Source of the DNA: Candidatus Hydrogenedentota bacterium
Lineage (GTDB): Bacteria; Hydrogenedentota; Hydrogenedentia; Hydrogenedentales; CAITNO01
DNA: 35,025 nucleotides
NCBI GenBank assembly: GCA_029776995.1
Contig: JAKOTZ010000121.1
Location: 1-35,025 of the forward strand
Reading direction: 5' to 3'
How positions within the stretch are numbered: position 1 is the first letter of the stretch; every line of letters begins with the position of its first letter. This document shows, piece by piece, positions 31,701 to 35,025 of the stretch. Below the pieces are notes generated by a model. The model made no database searches. It worked only from the letters and a program-made list of their open reading frames with translations, and was not told where the DNA came from. The position numbers and the translations under genes are program-made.

Positions 31701-34700
31701 TGAGATAGCCATCCGCGCATCGGACTGGACCCTGCCGCCGGGCCGGTATTACCTGATGGTCAACGTAACCGATGAAAACGGGAACATGACCGTTACCGAT
31801 TCGGGCGTGCTGGACTATTGCGTCCGAAACACGGACGCAACCGCGCCCGGCATGGCGGATGAGGCTGCGTATGATACCTATATCAACACGCTGATTCAGA
31901 ACACGCTGGCTGTTTTTGCGCCACCGTCCGGCTCACCGCTGGAAGCCGAAGTAAACCAGCTGGCGGTGGACCTGTATACCCTCATCCAGTATGATGCCGT
32001 CTGGAAAACCGTGGATGAGACGGAGTATCTTGCCACCCCAAACCGCAAGACCAATGGTGTCGGTACGCCGATGGGGTGGATTTTCCTTCCCGGAAGCCAG
32101 CCTGACAGCTGGGAAGTTCCGGATGAAACCGAACTTCCGGCTACCTATCCTGAAATCTACAACTGGATTCAGACCACCCAGGGACTTACCACTCCGGCCG
32201 AGATTCAACAATGGTTCGCGGAAAACATCTGGAATGCCGTTACCGGATTCTACTTCTCGGATAATCTTTTCGGAATACCGGGACCTGGTGTTCAAACCTA
32301 CACGGTGTCCGTACCGGATGCGTCCAGCGGGCTGGAACTGCGCGTGGCCATCCGGATCAACCCGGATGCGTCAGGAACGGTATCGCTCAATTTCTTTGAC
32401 CTGTCCCAGGAACCGGACCATGAATGGATCGAACTGGTCAACACGTCGGATGAGGCGGTCGACCTGAGCGGATGGAAACTGGAAATCGGCATCCCGGACG
32501 CGCCGGGCACCGCGATGGACCCGGTCATGGCGGATCCGAACAAATCCAAATGGACCATCCCGCCCGGCACGGTCATCGCCCCGAAAGGATACCTGCTGCT
32601 GGCCTTCACGGAACCGGAAAACGGAGACCAGTTCGCGAACGGCCCGGATGGCAACCGGTTTTATGACAACGGCCTCGGACTCAAACGCAGTGATGATCCC
32701 CCATCACTTCAAAACGTGACCGTGCCGCCCATTGGGACCAGAATGGAACCGGCGCTGGCCAATGCCATCAGCGCCAGCATTCCCGCGCTTTCAGACAACA
32801 CCTTCAGCGTGTTTCACCGCCCGAATGGCAACAGTCCGTTCATCGACAACGACGGGGACGGTTTAAGCTCCATTAATGCCGTGGCGGGTTCGCCGGCAGT
32901 GCTGGCGGTTGACCCGGATAACACGCTGGCAGAGCTGGCGACGGAACTGAATATCCGCCAGCCGCTGAGATCCGCGCTGGGAATCGTCTCCAGCGTCGCC
33001 GCCACCCCCGGATTTGCCCGGATTGTCAGCCTTCGGAACGATCAGCTGTTTTTGGTTAACAGCATTGATCCAGATGGGCCGCCGTATCCGCCGGCCGGTT
33101 CGGCTGATTCGTGGAATCTTGCCCAAATCGTTGATGAAAAAGACGTGGCCCGGGTGCTGCTGCGCGGAGGAATCCTTCCGAATTACCCGGACCAGGACGG
33201 GTACGACAACGACGGCGACGGCGGATATCTGGTAACCCGATCGACCGCATGGTATTTCGTACCGGGCATTCTGGACACCGACGGCGTAGATAACAACCTG
33301 GACGGATACGTGGACGTCTTCTGCGGGTACGGCTTCGGCAATCCGCTGCCGCCGGCCGGTTTCGGCAACGCGCCCAACCAGAAGCCGGATCCGACAGCGC
33401 CGAACCTCCCGATTTACAGCGAAGGCGTGGATGAGGGCCGGCTGGCGCTGGGTACCAATTTCCCCCGCTTCCGGTACGGTTACGGGTCGTATCCCATCAA
33501 CAGCGCGTATGATAACGTAAACAGCCTGGAATCCGGGGTGCTGCCCATGGCGGCCAATCCGAATCTGCCTCACCCGTCCGCGGTGACGATCGATTATACG
33601 CAGCTTTTCGATCCACTCAATCCGGTTCAGATCGCCAGCCGGCTGTGGTACGGCGGGGACGCGGAGTCGCGGAACCCGTATGTGGCGATTAATCCCTCCT
33701 GCGCGGTGGACGCGCTTCCGGCAACCGGGCCGCTGGACTCGCCGGACTGGATCGCCTTCGCTGAACGCCGGTGGAACCCCGGCGACTGCGTGGTCATTTC
33801 GCTGTACGCGGGGGAACCGTCCCCGGAAACGCTGGTGGACCGGGTAACCTACAACGAATACGACGTAATCAACCGGACCATCGACGACATTGCGGTATGT
33901 CCCTATCCGGAATCGCTGGCCCGGCCCACCTACTGGCCGCCCAACCACATGGCGCTGGATTTTTACCGGTCCCTGGAACGGAAGCACCCGCTGTACGCCG
34001 GAGACCTCCACGGCACCAGCAACCGCTGGGAAGCCAGCGACGGCGCCTACGACGACTGGGCGGACAGCCTCTCCTGGTTTGAGGCGGTACAGGACCGTTC
34101 GGATGAAGTCAGGCCGATCATGCAGGACCGTTCGGATGAAGTCAGGCCGATCATGGAGGCCATTGACAGCCGTTTCAACCTGACCGGCGACCCCGCGCTG
34201 ACCAACCCCCACCACAACCGGAACCTGCGGCTGTTCGGCCACGCGATGTCCGGGAGCCCGCTCCGGATGAACACGACCGCCCGGCTGTGGGAAAATCCGC
34301 CGGACCTGCTTGCCGCCGCGCAGCCGGCCCTGTACGTGGAGGAGGAACTCCAGATCAATCCGGCCCTGGCTTACGGTCCTCTGGAACCCTCGCTGACCGC
34401 GCGCCTCCCCCTGCGACAGTTCAGTTTCTACGGCATTACTGACGCCGCTTTTGTCGAACCCGATATGTTCCACGGTTCCAGCATTCCCGCGACGCTGCAG
34501 GAATTCTGGGCGGCTCCGAAATCTTCGACAGAAGCCGGGGAGACAAAAATCCGGGACTTCCCGGCCCATCTGCTGCGCCGGGCCCGGGTGAAACAGGGAC
34601 CCTACGCCGGCGCGGGCGACTGGCTGGACGTGCCGATGCTTTCCTTCCATTACTGGATGGGGCGGGTGGTGCCCCGGGACCTGGACGGTAACGGCGCGCC

Positions 34701-35025
34701 GGACCTGAACACGCCGCGGGGCATCGGCGCGGCAATTAACACGCGGTATATATCGGATTATGGCGGCCGGCCTCGGGAGGAAGCCTGGCCGCTGCTTAAC
34801 GCGGTCGATTTGCCGCTTCAGGCGGCATTCCAGCGGGAAGACGCCTCGGTGAAAGGCGTCACGCTGGCCAGCCTGACCGGTTCAGCCGCTCCCCAGCAGG
34901 CAGGACTGGATACCCTGGCGCTGACCACGGCGATGGAGCCGCTGGTGCTGACCGTCGGACAGGCGGATTTCATTCCGCTGTGGCCCAACCCGGTGGAATC
35001 GCCGGATCCGCTGAATACCGGCGCC
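28735..35025 (+). CDS. Giant GspK-like minor pseudopilin, 3' end beyond window
   Basis: Open for 2,097 codons to the window edge with no stop; ordinary GspK is about 300-350 residues. The N-terminus has the GspK form: GQRGAALVVVLAILAVLLAIGLSYF, lacking the Glu at position 5, as GspK does, then helix IESQIATNVVGSVRAEQLLDGA. The GspK core motif is at 483-495 (TDEASKVNLNTAG). From about 923 (INEVMARP) and clearly at 1229-1292 (EWIELVNTSDEAVDLSGWKL, then IPPGTVIAPKGYLLLAF) there is a lamin-tail-like domain. Asp-rich calcium-loop-like motifs recur, for example DTDGDGYRD, DINNDGVITDAD, DDNGDGIFD, DNDGDGLSS and DLDGNGAPD. An exact 11-residue duplication lies at 1786-1807. Probably a large fibre-tip or surface protein; partners and true length are unknown. 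Confidence 0.85.
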   Translation, partial: MTGNSRNQQRGWTGQRGAALVVVLAILAVLLAIGLSYFAVTRIESQIATNVVGSVRAEQLLDGAFAIAQYQLNTDLNLHPNVTSNDFSWSSLFNGTAFIGKQWAFRDGRPIFDLTDVEQALRAQRPDLFANSLVYVKFPDGYRELLFRGPRTLPWLWIPRASGNLILLYEPETAVQLCNREGTVISDSAANSALGSAGLPWQFSRQWQGAPWVLPAFYGTSPASSNTGIYGSTWVQLPTDLPDSRFRYPLEHIHQWAEVDTDGDGYRDAVWLPIPKELDLSRDGVDNDLDGVADPIDSSNVDAQGLPQRLFEPGNLVYRVRPSDGGVITDLELENPADIQPNGPFRLTVPLPGATTIIDINNDGVITDADRLPSGDFAYLRIPDAIPVTVNDGFGSRTVLLTLDDVDRLDNDYDRHANGFQLYACTDPNALSRSGMKPLNPALFYGQNNTWPEASTYSLGGVWVGYAGEPVSTVIGRVAIRITDEASKVNLNTAGGFRYGYESDALLVRSLGQGTSPSEYEFRMIPSMGVVLSLRLWGWRAGAGNQNTPGGQIDTVPPTLDLNNLPTNQWDWDLAFPGYGRVDDNTNALILAFNRRDDNGDGIFDTGIGLNPSPEYRHPALQDHLISGIQPESSIPPQARNRKPDMLASAGLLGMLEGIDEPEEFQFSAPFRHLFGEQNGADDNKNGVADERGKLGDKIFNDVTEVEKLDQFDEERYEVIKQNTTAQSDSRNVFYLSTPRGNLAFNKVDPNYATPLQLATTFLLAENLGPQFAYDPGASPGAKFAAGLRRGDATLTGYLFGSGYTQSAGAYVLANAAWQTLEEDPFLRALQLAVNLADNRDRDSRASRITLPKEDQGRVPSERERTAPEETLPLDLINDFKVNSLGTDPNSRRLDNTDPWWEAETGNKRRISYTVAGADAIRINEVMARPVRRIEAETNRTDNPTINTNPSPYPGMPSFDVASVGGTLSSASNYLGDRTVVNLPANQVYEIAIRASDWTLPPGRYYLMVNVTDENGNMTVTDSGVLDYCVRNTDATAPGMADEAAYDTYINTLIQNTLAVFAPPSGSPLEAEVNQLAVDLYTLIQYDAVWKTVDETEYLATPNRKTNGVGTPMGWIFLPGSQPDSWEVPDETELPATYPEIYNWIQTTQGLTTPAEIQQWFAENIWNAVTGFYFSDNLFGIPGPGVQTYTVSVPDASSGLELRVAIRINPDASGTVSLNFFDLSQEPDHEWIELVNTSDEAVDLSGWKLEIGIPDAPGTAMDPVMADPNKSKWTIPPGTVIAPKGYLLLAFTEPENGDQFANGPDGNRFYDNGLGLKRSDDPPSLQNVTVPPIGTRMEPALANAISASIPALSDNTFSVFHRPNGNSPFIDNDGDGLSSINAVAGSPAVLAVDPDNTLAELATELNIRQPLRSALGIVSSVAATPGFARIVSLRNDQLFLVNSIDPDGPPYPPAGSADSWNLAQIVDEKDVARVLLRGGILPNYPDQDGYDNDGDGGYLVTRSTAWYFVPGILDTDGVDNNLDGYVDVFCGYGFGNPLPPAGFGNAPNQKPDPTAPNLPIYSEGVDEGRLALGTNFPRFRYGYGSYPINSAYDNVNSLESGVLPMAANPNLPHPSAVTIDYTQLFDPLNPVQIASRLWYGGDAESRNPYVAINPSCAVDALPATGPLDSPDWIAFAERRWNPGDCVVISLYAGEPSPETLVDRVTYNEYDVINRTIDDIAVCPYPESLARPTYWPPNHMALDFYRSLERKHPLYAGDLHGTSNRWEASDGAYDDWADSLSWFEAVQDRSDEVRPIMQDRSDEVRPIMEAIDSRFNLTGDPALTNPHHNRNLRLFGHAMSGSPLRMNTTARLWENPPDLLAAAQPALYVEEELQINPALAYGPLEPSLTARLPLRQFSFYGITDAAFVEPDMFHGSSIPATLQEFWAAPKSSTEAGETKIRDFPAHLLRRARVKQGPYAGAGDWLDVPMLSFHYWMGRVVPRDLDGNGAPDLNTPRGIGAAINTRYISDYGGRPREEAWPLLNAVDLPLQAAFQREDASVKGVTLASLTGSAAPQQAGLDTLALTTAMEPLVLTVGQADFIPLWPNPVESPDPLNTGA
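32419..32610 (+). other. Lamin-tail-like domain coding region in the giant GspK-like gene
   Basis: Residues about 1229-1292 contain HEWIELVNTSDEAVDLSGWKL and TIPPGTVIAPKGYLLLAF, the two conserved strand blocks of the lamin-tail (LTD) immunoglobulin-like fold. In bacteria LTD is found on exported and surface proteins. A related opening motif, IRINEVMARP, lies earlier at 923, so the domain may be split by a roughly 300-residue insert. Confidence 0.7.
34090..34155 (+). repeat. Exact 33-bp tandem duplication in the giant GspK-like gene
   Basis: Two identical copies, 34090-34122 and 34123-34155, each encode QDRSDEVRPIM. It is the third perfect in-frame tandem repeat in this operon. Confidence 0.95.

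Noticed and set aside
32863-34650. 595-codon minus-strand open frame
   Set aside because: Same reason: antisense to the giant gene, His/Arg/Val-rich with no motif; its internal repeat only mirrors the 33-bp duplication on the plus strand.

Overview
The window looks like GC-rich (about 60% by eye) chromosomal DNA from a Gram-negative-type bacterium. Several features suggest a free-living polysaccharide degrader of the Planctomycetes-Verrucomicrobia-Lentisphaerae group or a phylum of similar gene content, such as Hydrogenedentota or Sumerlaeota. These are Tat-exported Gfo/Idh/MocA oxidoreductases, a DUF1080 (3-keto-disaccharide hydrolase) protein, a ThuA-like protein, an endoglycoceramidase-like GH5, and a type II secretion/type IV pilus locus with oversized pseudopilins. 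The taxonomic placement is inference from gene content only. I see no rRNA, tRNA, insertion sequence, phage gene or CRISPR array. Coding density is very high and no gene-free gap exceeds 165 bases.

Layout. (1) 5-3735, plus strand: a tightly overlapping operon of a SAM methyltransferase, RsgA ribosome-assembly GTPase, CaCA-type cation antiporter and YmdB-like metallophosphoesterase. (2) 3747-4403 minus: a pentapeptide-repeat protein; 4565-6148 plus: a secreted GH5 glycosidase. (3) 10167-6158, minus: a metallo-beta-lactamase-fold hydrolase, an 800-residue secreted protein with two C-terminal LysM domains, and ATP-dependent 6-phosphofructokinase. (4) 10330-18379: a sugar-oxidation neighbourhood. 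On the plus strand are a Tat-type Gfo/Idh oxidoreductase, a DUF1080 protein and, further on, a ThuA-domain protein. On the minus strand, one operon holds a hybrid histidine kinase, a Tat-type sugar isomerase/epimerase-like TIM barrel and a second Tat-type Gfo/Idh oxidoreductase. Together these resemble an extracytoplasmic 3-keto-glycoside pathway under its own sensor, though the substrate is unknown. (5) 18518-35025, plus: one long operon with a sigma70-like promoter. It encodes a PilB/GspE ATPase, PilT, a second GspE/PilB ATPase, a PilC/GspF platform protein and five class III signal-peptide proteins in the order G, H, I, J, K.

The most unusual part is the pseudopilin block. Four of its five proteins are much larger than the usual type II secretion versions. 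The last, a GspK-like protein, runs for at least 2,097 codons without a stop, leaves the window still open, and carries a lamin-tail-like domain plus many Asp-rich, calcium-loop-like motifs. Three of the genes each contain an exact in-frame tandem duplication (12 bp x3, 39 bp x2, 33 bp x2). The major-pseudopilin gene is bracketed by RNA-hairpin sequences that could set its expression apart from the minor pseudopilins. How the locus works is inference: the ATPases and PilC-like protein would assemble a pseudopilus whose tip is a giant, probably calcium-binding, surface-exposed GspK-like protein. No secretin or GspL/M/PilMNO genes are in the window.
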